A DNA stretch of 64,000 nt from the NCBI RefSeq assembly GCF_007828215.1, contig NZ_VIUE01000006.1, positions 159,120-223,119 of the forward strand, written 5' to 3'. The DNA comes from Pseudomonas sp. SJZ074. GTDB lineage: Bacteria; Pseudomonadota; Gammaproteobacteria; Pseudomonadales; Pseudomonadaceae. This document shows, piece by piece, positions 32,920 to 41,997 of this stretch (position 1 is its first letter; each line of letters opens with the position of its first letter). The notes beneath the pieces were generated by a model. The model was given only the letters and a program-made list of their open reading frames with translations. It did no database searches and was not told the DNA's origin. Both the position numbers and the translations under genes were made by a program.

Positions 32920-33975
32920 ATGCAAAAGTGGGAATCGGTACTCGTAGGCCCGGAAACTTCTCTTGAGGAAGCGGTTGCGACACTTGATCGCATGGCGTTG
33001 CGTATAGTTCTAGTTGTAGATGCTGAGAGGCGCCTTCTTGGAACCCTAACGGATGGTGATGTGCGTCGTAGTTTACTCAAGCATCTACCGCTGGACATCA
33101 AGGTTAAAGAGGTTATGTGCTCGTCGCCTCTGACGGTGGAGCGAAGCTGGAGCAAGGAGCGAATGCTTTCTGTTATGGAAAAGCATCAACTGCTGCAACT
33201 TCCTGTTGTCGATACTCAGCGACGGGTTGTGGGCCTGGAAACGCTGCATGGACTTTTGCAAAAAAAGCAGTATGACAACCCCGTTTTTCTTATGGCTGGT
33301 GGCTTTGGGTCGCGTCTGCGTCCATTAACCCAGAACTGTCCCAAACCCTTACTTAAAGTCGGTGATAAACCAATTCTTGAGCTAATTATCGAGGGGTTCA
33401 TCAATGCCGGTTTTCATCGATTTTTCGTTTCTACGCATTACATGCCAGAAATGATTCAAGAGTATTTTGGCGATGGTAGTCGTTGGGGCGTCAGCATCGA
33501 GTATATCCACGAAAAGGAACCACTCGGTACGGGTGGTGCACTGGGATTGCTGCCTCATAATGAAATTGATTTACCAATGTTCATGATGAATGGCGACTTA
33601 CTTACCACCTTGAATTTTCAGAACCTGCTTGAATTTTATCAGCAGCATCAAGGGGTTGCCACAATGTGTGTCCGGGAGTATGAGTATTGTATTCCTTATG
33701 GCGTTATTCAAAGTGAAGGGCATCGGATTCTTTCCATGGTGGAAAAGCCGGTGCATCGCTTCTTTATTAACGCAGGGATTTATTTGCTTTCACCTGAATT
33801 GGTGAAAAGTGTTGTGGCTGGAACTCGCATAGACATGCCTACCTTGTTGGAGCAACAAATCGCGAAAAACAACGATGTAAATATGTTTCCCATACATGAA
33901 TACTGGCTCGACATAGGCAGGATGGAGGACTTTCAGCGAGCGCAGTCTGACATCACAGGATTATTCAATGGGTAA
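32920..33975 (+). CDS. CBS-domain nucleotidyltransferase (PtmE-like)
   Basis: A 351-aa fusion of two CBS domains (about residues 1-120) and a sugar-1-phosphate nucleotidyltransferase domain with MAGGFGSRLRPLT, PKPLLKVGDKP and the metal-binding NGDLL. This architecture is that of Campylobacter PtmE, which makes the GDP-GlcN(Ac) precursor of legionaminic acid. It implies a GDP-linked route here. The ATG at 32920 has AGGA 8 bases upstream; ATG 32902, overlapping neuD, is possible. It overlaps legF by 8 bases. Confidence 0.82.
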   Translation: MQKWESVLVGPETSLEEAVATLDRMALRIVLVVDAERRLLGTLTDGDVRRSLLKHLPLDIKVKEVMCSSPLTVERSWSKERMLSVMEKHQLLQLPVVDTQRRVVGLETLHGLLQKKQYDNPVFLMAGGFGSRLRPLTQNCPKPLLKVGDKPILELIIEGFINAGFHRFFVSTHYMPEMIQEYFGDGSRWGVSIEYIHEKEPLGTGGALGLLPHNEIDLPMFMMNGDLLTTLNFQNLLEFYQQHQGVATMCVREYEYCIPYGVIQSEGHRILSMVEKPVHRFFINAGIYLLSPELVKSVVAGTRIDMPTLLEQQIAKNNDVNMFPIHEYWLDIGRMEDFQRAQSDITGLFNG

Positions 33976-34687
33976 CTACAACGTAGATATCGTTGCGGTG
34001 GTGCCTGCTCGAGCTGGTAGTAAGCGTTTGCCTGGAAAAAACCTGTTGGATCTGCATGGTAAACCGTTAATCCGTTGGACACTTGAGGCGGCCCTCGAAA
34101 GTCAGGTAATTGATCAGTTAGTCGTTAGCAGTGATGATGATGCGATTTTGGCGGAAGGTAAGCGACTCGGTCTTCACACAATTAGGCGTCCAGTCTATTT
34201 GGCTAGCGATACGGCGACGACCGTAGACGTGCTTATTCATACATTGGAATCTTTGGCTAAAGAGGAAATAAGGCCCGCTCGGTTGATGTTATTACAGCCG
34301 ACTTCACCTCTGCGCAAGGCAGAGGATATCCGCCAAGCGGCGCGGCGTATGGATAATACGAAAGCGGAAAGTATCATCAGTGTATGTCAGTGTGAGCACT
34401 CACCGCTTTGGAGTAATACCCTGGGGACTGATGGGTCTATGGGGAACTTTCTACGACCGGAAATATTAAATCAACGTAGTCAAGATCTTCCTGTATATTA
34501 TCGCCTGAACGGTGCAATCTATTTGGCTAAAACGGAAAGTTTCTTAAGTGAGCGTGGTTTTTTTATGAATGATAGTCAAGCATTTATAATGCCCGCGGAG
34601 AGATCGATAGATATTGATACGTATCTCGATTTTAAGATGTGTGAGTACTTTTATGAAGCATTGGAAAATGACGGCAGTTCTTTCTAA
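33968..34687 (+). CDS. legF: LegF/NeuA-type CMP-nonulosonate cytidylyltransferase
   Basis: A 239-aa enzyme activating the nonulosonic acid with CTP. The N-terminal PARAGSKRLPGKN motif near residue 13, LQPTSPLR near 112 and the C-terminal SIDIDTYLDF are the NeuA/LegF signatures. It ends the sugar-synthesis block that began at legB. The downstream gene starts inside its 3' end, so the two products are probably made in coupled fashion. Confidence 0.92.
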   Translation: MGNYNVDIVAVVPARAGSKRLPGKNLLDLHGKPLIRWTLEAALESQVIDQLVVSSDDDAILAEGKRLGLHTIRRPVYLASDTATTVDVLIHTLESLAKEEIRPARLMLLQPTSPLRKAEDIRQAARRMDNTKAESIISVCQCEHSPLWSNTLGTDGSMGNFLRPEILNQRSQDLPVYYRLNGAIYLAKTESFLSERGFFMNDSQAFIMPAERSIDIDTYLDFKMCEYFYEALENDGSSF

Positions 34688-35942
34688 ATTCAGGTCGCTG
34701 TTATTGGCGGTATTTTATAAGGATGGCTGGTCTAACCTGAGTCAATCTGATGTTTTAGTCGTCCGGCACGATGCGGATTGCGGATATCAGCACGCAGGGA
34801 AAGCGTATTCTCCGATAATTGATACGATTGTTGAGGAATGTTTTAAGAAGGAAATAAGTGTCCAATCTATTGCTACACCTATTAGTCGGCTGGTTGGAGA
34901 TCTAGCTTATAATTCGCCCGCAGCATTTAATCGTTCTTTAATATTTGTCGCTTTATTGGTGCGAATGCTGTCTGTTTTTATCTGTCGTGAGAAAAGCAAA
35001 GAGTACGGGGTCTCAAGAAAGACTGTTGTATGGTTGAAAATATTAAATGTGGTTAAGCCTAAGCTGGTAATAAGTATACAGCCCGATCTTGCTCTCTGTC
35101 GAGCTTGTCGAGTTTCAGGTATCTCTGTGTATGACATCCAGCACGGTGTTATTGCTAAAGATAATAAGTGGTATGGAGATATTTTGCCGAACAAGGTCGC
35201 CGCCTCGGATTTACCTGATGGATTTTTGTGCTGGGATCAACGAAGTGCGGAGTATTTAGAAAGTTGGGCGCCGAAGCGAGGGGTCACAATTAATGTTATA
35301 GGTCACCCCTGGTTTCACCGATTTCAGTTTCCTAGCGATGAGGACTTGTTGGTCCAAGATGCGCTGAGTAAAGGCAAGATTTTTTTTGATGAAAAACCCG
35401 TTATTTTAGTGGCTTTGCAGTGGGGGTTACATATTCATTACTATCCTCAAAGCGACTTCAATAAGGTTATGTGCAAGGCGTTAGAGTCAGTGATCAAGCA
35501 GACCCATAATCGATATAACTGGTTAATACGTCTGCATCCGATTCAAATGACGGGAGACGAGGGTGAATACTGCGAAAAGTATTTGGCTCAGGAATTTGGA
35601 GGCTTGGCTGGAGTAGAATGGCGTCAAGCAAGTTTGCTGCCACTGCCGATTTTATTATCCCAAGCTAGTTTGCATATAACTGATATGAGTTCTGTGGTGA
35701 TCGAAGCTTCATGGTTTGGATTGCCTTCTGCGTTGTTGAATCCTCATTTAAATAAGGGCGGAGTCCTAGAGGGGCTGTATGAGCATGAGCGTCGCTCTGG
35801 AATAGCAACTGTTTTAGAGCAGGATGCCGCCACTATTGAGTTGTGGATAGACGAGAAACTCTCTTGCGTTCATTCAACTTCGAGTGTTGCTCCTCAGGGA
35901 GGCATCCAAGCTATATTGGATAAGGCGATGGTGAAAGCATGA
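34653..35942 (+). CDS. Unrecognised GT-B-like protein, candidate CMP-legionaminate transferase
   Basis: A 429-aa protein I cannot place in a named family. It has features shared by GT-B enzymes that use CMP-sugars or related donors: D161-I-Q-H164-G165, an HP motif (RLHP, H295-P296) and an SS motif with a following Glu (S346-S347...E351). These recall bacterial sialyltransferases and Kps-type Kdo transferases. It starts within legF (ATG 34653, GTGAG upstream; ATG 34668 possible) and overlaps hisH by ATGA. No signal peptide is seen, so it is likely cytoplasmic or peripheral. Function is inference from motifs and position. Confidence 0.55.
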   Translation: MKHWKMTAVLSKFRSLLLAVFYKDGWSNLSQSDVLVVRHDADCGYQHAGKAYSPIIDTIVEECFKKEISVQSIATPISRLVGDLAYNSPAAFNRSLIFVALLVRMLSVFICREKSKEYGVSRKTVVWLKILNVVKPKLVISIQPDLALCRACRVSGISVYDIQHGVIAKDNKWYGDILPNKVAASDLPDGFLCWDQRSAEYLESWAPKRGVTINVIGHPWFHRFQFPSDEDLLVQDALSKGKIFFDEKPVILVALQWGLHIHYYPQSDFNKVMCKALESVIKQTHNRYNWLIRLHPIQMTGDEGEYCEKYLAQEFGGLAGVEWRQASLLPLPILLSQASLHITDMSSVVIEASWFGLPSALLNPHLNKGGVLEGLYEHERRSGIATVLEQDAATIELWIDEKLSCVHSTSSVAPQGGIQAILDKAMVKA

Positions 35943-36565
35943 GCAAACGTAAGATTTCTGTAATTAATTATGGTGCCGGTAATATCGCCTCCGTAGTAAA
36001 TATGATTAAGCACGTCGGAGGAGAGGCTGAAATAATTTCTCATCCGAGTGATTTGTCGAAAGTCCAAAAGTTGTTGCTTCCTGGCGTTGGCGCCTTTGGC
36101 CACGCGATGGAGTGTTTGAGGACTGGTTGCTGGCTCGCCGAACTTAATCAGGCGGTATTACAGCGCAAGATCCCGACTCTAGGTATTTGCTTGGGCATGC
36201 AATTAATGTGCAAGTCGAGTGAGGAGGGGCTAGAACCCGGGTTAGGATGGATCGACGCCAGAGTGAGACACTTTGAGTTTCAGGGGGAACTAGATAGATT
36301 GAAAGTTCCCCACATGGGATGGAATGCGGTAAGTATTGTTGGTGAGAATGCGCTAGTTTCGAGTGAGTCATTGGAGCGGCGCTTCTATTTTGTGCATTCT
36401 TATTATGTGGAGTGTGCAAACAAGTCAGATGAAATGTTTATTTGTAATTATGGAAAGGACTTTGTTGCAGGATTTCATCGAGAAAATATATGGGGGGTGC
36501 AATTCCACCCCGAGAAAAGCCATCGGTATGGCATGGAATTATTCAAGCAGTTTTTAGAGGTGTGA
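35939..36565 (+). CDS. hisH: HisH paralogue, glutamine amidotransferase subunit
   Basis: A 208-aa class I glutaminase with an intact triad: Cys84 in GICLGMQ, and His190 and Glu192 in QFHPEKS. In the P. aeruginosa O5/O6-type loci the hisH2-hisF2-wbpG set supplies ammonia to amidinate a sugar acetamido group rather than for histidine synthesis. Overlap with the upstream gene (ATGA) and one base to hisF support that O-antigen role. Confidence 0.9.
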   Translation: MSKRKISVINYGAGNIASVVNMIKHVGGEAEIISHPSDLSKVQKLLLPGVGAFGHAMECLRTGCWLAELNQAVLQRKIPTLGICLGMQLMCKSSEEGLEPGLGWIDARVRHFEFQGELDRLKVPHMGWNAVSIVGENALVSSESLERRFYFVHSYYVECANKSDEMFICNYGKDFVAGFHRENIWGVQFHPEKSHRYGMELFKQFLEV

Positions 36566-36566
36566 C

Positions 36567-37337
36567 TTGCTGGGACATCGAGTAATACCAGCTTTACTAC
36601 TCCGTGATAATGGTTTGGTAAAGACACAGCGCTTTGGTAAGTCAAAATATGTTGGCGATCCGATCAATGCTATCCGCATCTTCAATGAAAAAGAAGTGGA
36701 TGAGCTCGTTGTTCTTGATATTGATGCGACTCGCCTAAAGCGCCCCCCAAATTTTGCATTGATTGAGGAGTTTGCGGCTGAGTGCTTTATGCCGCTTGGT
36801 TATGGTGGCGGGATAAATACCGTGGAACAAGCACGGATTTTATTTTCACTGGGGGTAGAGAAGGTTGTCCTACAATCTGCAGCGCTGGAAAATCCAAGTT
36901 TTATAACTGAATTGGCCTCGCGCTTCGGCAGTCAAAGCATCGTAATATCTATTGATGTGAAGAGAGACTGGTTAGGCCGAATTAAGCTTTGGTCAGCCTC
37001 GTCTCGGCGAAAGCTATCTGCCGATTGGCTGGCTGTCATGAAGGAGTTATCCTCCGCTGGGGCGGGAGAAATCCTTCTGAATGCAGTTGACCGTGACGGT
37101 ATGCAGAATGGTTATGATCTGGACGTGATAAAATCCGCCGCTTCAGTCCTTGATGTTCCATTGGTTGCCTTGGGCGGTGCTGGTAGCATGGCGCATTTGC
37201 TTGAAGCCGTTCAGGCGGGAGCTTCTGCGGTAGCCGCGGGTAGTATATTTGTTTTGCAAGGACCTCATCGAGCTGTGCTGATTAGTTATCCCAGTTACTC
37301 AGCGCTTGAGTCGTTATTTAGGAGTTCAGATGCATAA
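36567..37337 (+). CDS. hisF: HisF paralogue, ammonia-channel partner of HisH
   Basis: A 256-aa (beta/alpha)8 barrel resembling the imidazole-glycerol-phosphate synthase cyclase subunit. The second catalytic aspartate is kept (SIDVKR). The position of the first (CLD in true HisF) reads ALL in IPALLLRDNG, so one essential Asp is lost. It is therefore probably not a cyclase but passes ammonia from HisH to WbpG. The start is TTG 36567 with AGAGG six bases upstream. It overlaps wbpG by 8 bases. Confidence 0.88.
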   Translation: MLGHRVIPALLLRDNGLVKTQRFGKSKYVGDPINAIRIFNEKEVDELVVLDIDATRLKRPPNFALIEEFAAECFMPLGYGGGINTVEQARILFSLGVEKVVLQSAALENPSFITELASRFGSQSIVISIDVKRDWLGRIKLWSASSRRKLSADWLAVMKELSSAGAGEILLNAVDRDGMQNGYDLDVIKSAASVLDVPLVALGGAGSMAHLLEAVQAGASAVAAGSIFVLQGPHRAVLISYPSYSALESLFRSSDA

Positions 37338-38454
37338 AAAATACCAGGTATGCACACGGTGTGTGATGGATACGTCAGCCCCTGACATATCTTTTGATAC
37401 CAATGGAGTTTGTAACTTTTGTTCTTATTTTGAGAAGCAAATCAGCAAGGTTGTTTTCGTTTCCGAAGAGGAACGAGCAATACGTCGCAAAATACTCATA
37501 GATAAGGTTAAACGAGCGGGTAACGGCAAAAGGTATGATTGTGTCATTGGGTTGTCTGGCGGTGTAGACAGCTCATACGCTCTTGATCTTGCGGTAAAGG
37601 AGGGATTGAGGCCATTAGCTGTCCATATGGACAATAATTGGAACTCCGAATTGGCTGCAAGCAATATAAAGAATCTTGTTTCGGGGCTTAACGTCGATCT
37701 CTATACTCACGTTATCGAATGGCCGGAATATAAACGCTTGATGCAGGCTTTTTTTGATGCCGATGTTATCGATGTCGAGTTGCTATACGATAATGCTATG
37801 CTTGCAGTTAATTTTGCTCAGGCTCGAAAGTATGGAATAAAATATATACTATCAGGAAGCAATTCTGCTACTGAAGGTATGCCCATGCCAGAAGGTTGGA
37901 ATTGGCGGAAGTGGGATAAAAAAAATATCAAGGCATTGGGCGCGCTTGGTGGAGTTAAATTAAAGACCTTTCCGTCAGTGGGTACGTTTGATTATATAGT
38001 TAATCGTTTGGTGCGTCAGATTCAGTGGGTTTCGTATCTTGATTTTTATGATTATCAAAAGAATCAAGCCTTAGACGAGCTTGAAGTGAAGTATGGTTAT
38101 AAGCGATATCCTTATAAGCATTACGAGTCTATATTCACACGTTTCTATCAAGGGTATTTGCTTCCTGAAAAATTCGGAGTGGACAAGCGAAAATTGCATT
38201 TGGCTACTCTTATAATGAGTGGCCAGATGACTCGCGATGAAGCTTTAGCTAGGCTTGAAGAGTCACCTTATCCGTCAGAGGAAGGGTTGGAAGTAGACAA
38301 AAAATACTTTCTCAAAAAAATGGGTTGGGACGAGCCTATGTTGAAAGCTTATATTGAACGTCCCGAGAAGCGACACGATGAATATCCAAGTGATCGGGCG
38401 TTATGGGATGGAATGAAGAAAATTTATCATAATTATATTAGAAAGGCTTCTTAG
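37330..38454 (+). CDS. wbpG: WbpG-type N-acetyl sugar amidotransferase
   Basis: A 374-aa ATP-pyrophosphatase. The PP-loop SGGVDSS is at 76-82, preceded by a possible zinc site C8xxC11...C28xxC31. It activates an acetamido group with ATP and, with ammonia from HisH/HisF, makes an acetamidino group (as for ManNAc3NAmA in P. aeruginosa O5 or acetamidino nonulosonates made by PseA-type relatives). AGGAG lies 5 bases upstream. The substrate here could be either GlcNAc3NAcA or legionaminate. Confidence 0.88.
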   Translation: MHKKYQVCTRCVMDTSAPDISFDTNGVCNFCSYFEKQISKVVFVSEEERAIRRKILIDKVKRAGNGKRYDCVIGLSGGVDSSYALDLAVKEGLRPLAVHMDNNWNSELAASNIKNLVSGLNVDLYTHVIEWPEYKRLMQAFFDADVIDVELLYDNAMLAVNFAQARKYGIKYILSGSNSATEGMPMPEGWNWRKWDKKNIKALGALGGVKLKTFPSVGTFDYIVNRLVRQIQWVSYLDFYDYQKNQALDELEVKYGYKRYPYKHYESIFTRFYQGYLLPEKFGVDKRKLHLATLIMSGQMTRDEALARLEESPYPSEEGLEVDKKYFLKKMGWDEPMLKAYIERPEKRHDEYPSDRALWDGMKKIYHNYIRKAS

Positions 38455-38579
38455 GTGTAGCGCTCAGTAGAGTACTCATTAAGTTGAGAAGCGTCACAAT
38501 GGTTTCTTGGGCGCGATGTATAAGTACTTCTAAATGCACTGCATTAATGTTGAAAAATGGTATCGTAGCGGGGAAAAAA

Positions 38580-39638
38580 ATGAGGCTGTATATTCGGAAG
38601 TCGACATTCCTGCTATTTTTCTTCGCGTCTTCTGCGGTTTTATTCTACGCTTTTTTGGGTAGATACATGCTTAGCGGTGATATTGATTTCAAGTTTTTCG
38701 CGGATTCGCTGACCTACGAAAAACTATACCGAGAGGCAGAATTTAAAACTTTTTCTGAAATGATCTCTTGGGATAGTAACTATTTTGGTCCGTTGGTTAT
38801 TTTGGATGTTCTCGGTGGTGATCGCGTTTTAGTACTTTTTTTCAATATTATGCTGACGTTTATTTCTTTGTGGTTGGTGAGAGTTGGGGGGCAGTATAAT
38901 TGGGCTCTTTTTGTGTTCTTGCTTTTCTTGAGTCCGGTCACATTTTCAAGTTTGCTCTCTGTTAACAAGGAAATAATCTCCTTGTTAACAATATCATCGC
39001 TCGTCGCTTGGTTGTTTCGTAGACACATAGGTTATTTGGTGTTGGCGCTTGTGTCTTCTTTTTTTGTTCGCTGGCAGCTTTCACTTTTTATTATAGTGGT
39101 TTTTTTGACTTTCTCGTCCATCAATCCATTGCACCATCAGCGTGCATTATTGTTGGGGCTTTTATTATTAAGCATATCAGTGGCCTATTTTTTTATAGGG
39201 GATCAATTTGTTGGAGTCAATAGTAATGCTGATAGAGGCGCTGCCGTAGATGAAGGTAGTGGGGCATATGTTTTCCTCAATGCAGCTCAACGGGATGGGT
39301 TTTATTTTCTGGTTTTTATACCCAAAGCGCTTCATGCTATGTATGGGTTGGTGTTTAGAATAGGTAATGTGTTTGATCTTAATGATGTTTATAATAATTT
39401 GATAGTTACGCTCCATTGTCTTGTGGCGTTCGTGCTTTTTCTGATTGTTTTTTTTCGTCGGCGTCTAAAGTTGAGCGATGATTTGGTTTTCATTGCTATA
39501 ATTTATTGTTCTATATTTGCTCTTACTCCAATTTATTCTCCGAGATATTTTTATCCGGTGTTTGTTCTATCTTGTATCGTGCTAGCGCGGCGCTCCGGGA
39601 CTGCAGGGATGCTCAAGATGCAAGCTAAGTTTGATTAA
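38580..39638 (+). CDS. wzy: Probable Wzy O-antigen polymerase
   Basis: A 352-aa protein with about 9-10 hydrophobic helices and a larger periplasmic loop near residues 205-245 (GVNSNADRGAAVDEG). It is the only candidate polymerase in the cluster, and its C-terminal motif PRYFYPVFVL is common among EpsG/Wzy-like proteins. The region is strikingly AT-rich. The ATG at 38580 has GGGG upstream; an ATG at 38547 and the open frame from 38484 are alternatives. The assignment rests on topology and context, since Wzy proteins share little sequence. Confidence 0.72.
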   Translation: MRLYIRKSTFLLFFFASSAVLFYAFLGRYMLSGDIDFKFFADSLTYEKLYREAEFKTFSEMISWDSNYFGPLVILDVLGGDRVLVLFFNIMLTFISLWLVRVGGQYNWALFVFLLFLSPVTFSSLLSVNKEIISLLTISSLVAWLFRRHIGYLVLALVSSFFVRWQLSLFIIVVFLTFSSINPLHHQRALLLGLLLLSISVAYFFIGDQFVGVNSNADRGAAVDEGSGAYVFLNAAQRDGFYFLVFIPKALHAMYGLVFRIGNVFDLNDVYNNLIVTLHCLVAFVLFLIVFFRRRLKLSDDLVFIAIIYCSIFALTPIYSPRYFYPVFVLSCIVLARRSGTAGMLKMQAKFD

Positions 39639-39733
39639 AGGGCTGTCGAAGCATGGGGGGTGGTGCTGTTAGGGAGGAGGATTTTTGAGGTTTTTAGTTT
39701 TGCTTGGGTCCTGTTATTAATAGTTGGATTTGT

Positions 39734-40876
39734 ATGAATGTTAATAGTCTCAAGGTTTTGATGGTCAGTCATGTTTCCCCTGACTCTATATATGGAGCGG
39801 GTTCCAGCTTGCGCCAGCATATGGAACTGATGGGGAAATACCATTTATCGCTATTTTCGCCTGTGCACAGAAGTGTTACGAGTGTTGGGAAAGGCGTAGA
39901 TGTAATAAATTTTTTCTCGCCGATCACTTATAACTATGATGTACAGTTATCTTTTTTTAGGCGTTTTATTCTCTCATGGGCTTCTCGCTTTGCTTTTTGG
40001 GCTAGTAGCCCTTGGGTGCTTTACAAACTGTTCAGACTTTCGCCTAATATAATTCATTTGAATAGTTTGGTTTTGTCGGATTTTTTGTTGTTATTGCGAG
40101 CTTATCGGATCTTCAAAAAAGTTGCCGTTGTTTCACATGTTCGGGAAATGCTGGATACCCAGGTTTCCACTTATCAAAAATATCTGATGGGTACGTGTGA
40201 TCACTTTATCTTCATTGATAAAGCCGTGCAGCAGCGTTTTTATGAGGTTGTAGGGGCGGGGCATGAGTTTGATATTGTTCAGAATCCTTTCAAGGGGGCT
40301 AGAGCAAATGAGCGATTGCCAAAAGAAATAGCGACGCTGAAAGAAGCCGGAAAAATTGTGTTCGCCATTGCCGGCCGAATTGAAAGTGGGAAAGGCGTTT
40401 TAGAAGTCTGTAGTCATTTTTTGTCGCAGACTCCGACTAACGCGACGCTGTTAATCGTCGGTGGGGGCGCAACCGGATATATTGATCAGCTGAGGACCAT
40501 TGTGGATAGGTCTAATGGTACTATTGTCTATCTTGGACAAGTCACCGATTTGCAATCCACTGGGTTTTTCGGGGAAATCGATTTTTTAATCCGGGGAGAG
40601 CCTTTTTTTTGCACCGGTCGCACCGTGTATGAGTCCCTGTATTCCGGTTCTAATGTCATTGTTCCTGCTTTAAATAGCGATCTTGAAAAGGATGAATTGC
40701 TGGTTGAGTTCAAGGAAAAGGTTTTTTGTTACCCTCCTGGGGATTTTGCAAGCTTAATGGTGCTTGTTGAGACATTATCTGGTTGCCGGAAATCGGAGAC
40801 AAACCGATCTATCTGTGATAACTATGAAAATTATGTCGCTTCGTTAAATTCTATTTATTCAAAGGTGGTTAAATGA
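39734..40876 (+). CDS. GT4-family glycosyltransferase
   Basis: A 380-aa GT-B transferase. The N-terminal domain contains [16 protein letters not shown]. The C-terminal Rossmann domain carries [13 protein letters not shown] near residue 217 and [15 protein letters not shown], corresponding to the GT4 EX7E-type region with only the first Glu obvious. It adds one sugar of the O-unit; donor and linkage cannot be read. The gene is AT-rich like wzy. It starts at ATG 39734 (the in-frame extension to 39704 lacks an RBS) and overlaps gmd by four bases. Confidence 0.85.
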   Translation: MNVNSLKVLMVSHVSPDSIYGAGSSLRQHMELMGKYHLSLFSPVHRSVTSVGKGVDVINFFSPITYNYDVQLSFFRRFILSWASRFAFWASSPWVLYKLFRLSPNIIHLNSLVLSDFLLLLRAYRIFKKVAVVSHVREMLDTQVSTYQKYLMGTCDHFIFIDKAVQQRFYEVVGAGHEFDIVQNPFKGARANERLPKEIATLKEAGKIVFAIAGRIESGKGVLEVCSHFLSQTPTNATLLIVGGGATGYIDQLRTIVDRSNGTIVYLGQVTDLQSTGFFGEIDFLIRGEPFFCTGRTVYESLYSGSNVIVPALNSDLEKDELLVEFKEKVFCYPPGDFASLMVLVETLSGCRKSETNRSICDNYENYVASLNSIYSKVVK

Positions 40877-41997
40877 ACGGTAAGAAAGCACTAATCACAG
40901 GCGTTACTGGTCAGGACGGCTCTTACTTGGCTGAACTGCTGCTTGAAAAAGGCTACGAAGTTCACGGTATAAAACGTCGTGCATCATCTTTTAATACTCA
41001 GCGCGTAGATCATATTTATCAAGATCCACACGTAGATAATCGCAACTTTGTCCTTCATTATGGTGATTTGAGTGATTCTTCGAACCTCACTCGAATTATC
41101 CAAGAAGTACAACCAGATGAAGTCTACAACCTGGGCGCTCAATCCCATGTTGCAGTGAGTTTTGAGTCGCCTGAATACACGGCTGATGTCGACGCAATGG
41201 GAACGCTGCGCATTCTGGAGGCCATTCGTTTACTGGGACTGGAGAAAAAGACTCGTTTCTATCAAGCGTCGACATCCGAGCTATACGGTTTGGTACAGGA
41301 AATCCCGCAGAAAGAGACAACGCCTTTCTATCCTCGCTCCCCATATGCGGTTGCGAAGCTCTATGCTTATTGGATCACTGTGAATTACCGAGAAGCCTAC
41401 GGTATGTACGCTTGTAACGGGATCCTGTTCAACCATGAGTCCCCGCGCCGCGGTGAGACTTTCGTGACGCGCAAAATTACGCGTGCTCTGGCAAACATTT
41501 CCCAAGGATTGGAGCATTGCCTGTTCCTGGGCAACATGGATGCGCTGCGAGATTGGGGGCACGCCAAGGATTATGTCCGTATGCAATGGATGATGTTGCA
41601 GCAGAAACATCCTGAGGATTACGTGATCGCTACAGGGGTCCAATATTCAGTGCGCGAGTTCGTTCGCTGGTCCGCTGCTGAGTTGGGGATTACTTTGCGT
41701 TTTGAGGGCGAGGGTGTAGAGGAGCGCGCGGTTGTGGAGCGCATTGATGATGAGTTTGCACCGGCGTTGAACGTCGGAGATGTTATTGTTCGTGTGGATC
41801 CACGTTATTTCCGGCCTACGGAGGTTGAAACCCTGTTGGGTGACCCAAGCAAAGCCAAGAAAAATCTTGGTTGGATACCGGAAATCACCGTGCAGGAAAT
41901 GTGCGCGGAAATGGTGCGTGAAGACCTCAAGGTAGCTCAGCGTCATGCCTTGCTTAAGCTGCACGGACACGATGTTCCGGTCGCTTTGGAGAATTAA
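40873..41997 (+). CDS. gmd: Gmd, GDP-mannose 4,6-dehydratase
   Basis: A 374-aa extended SDR converting GDP-mannose to GDP-4-keto-6-deoxymannose. [20 protein letters not shown], the QASTSELYG active-site segment and the [13 protein letters not shown]xxxK region are unmistakable. It is followed immediately by fcl, with the stop and start sharing one base. The base composition is noticeably more GC-rich than the preceding gene. Confidence 0.96.
   Translation: MNGKKALITGVTGQDGSYLAELLLEKGYEVHGIKRRASSFNTQRVDHIYQDPHVDNRNFVLHYGDLSDSSNLTRIIQEVQPDEVYNLGAQSHVAVSFESPEYTADVDAMGTLRILEAIRLLGLEKKTRFYQASTSELYGLVQEIPQKETTPFYPRSPYAVAKLYAYWITVNYREAYGMYACNGILFNHESPRRGETFVTRKITRALANISQGLEHCLFLGNMDALRDWGHAKDYVRMQWMMLQQKHPEDYVIATGVQYSVREFVRWSAAELGITLRFEGEGVEERAVVERIDDEFAPALNVGDVIVRVDPRYFRPTEVETLLGDPSKAKKNLGWIPEITVQEMCAEMVREDLKVAQRHALLKLHGHDVPVALEN

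Noticed and set aside
34653..35942. Reading this gene as a KpsC/KpsS capsule Kdo transferase
   Set aside because: It shares HP and SS motifs, but no other group 2 capsule genes (kpsM/T/D/E) are present; a nonulosonate transferase of the O-unit fits better.
35939..37337. HisH/HisF as the histidine biosynthesis enzymes
   Set aside because: No other his genes adjoin, HisF has lost a catalytic Asp, and wbpG follows, which matches the O-antigen amidotransferase set.
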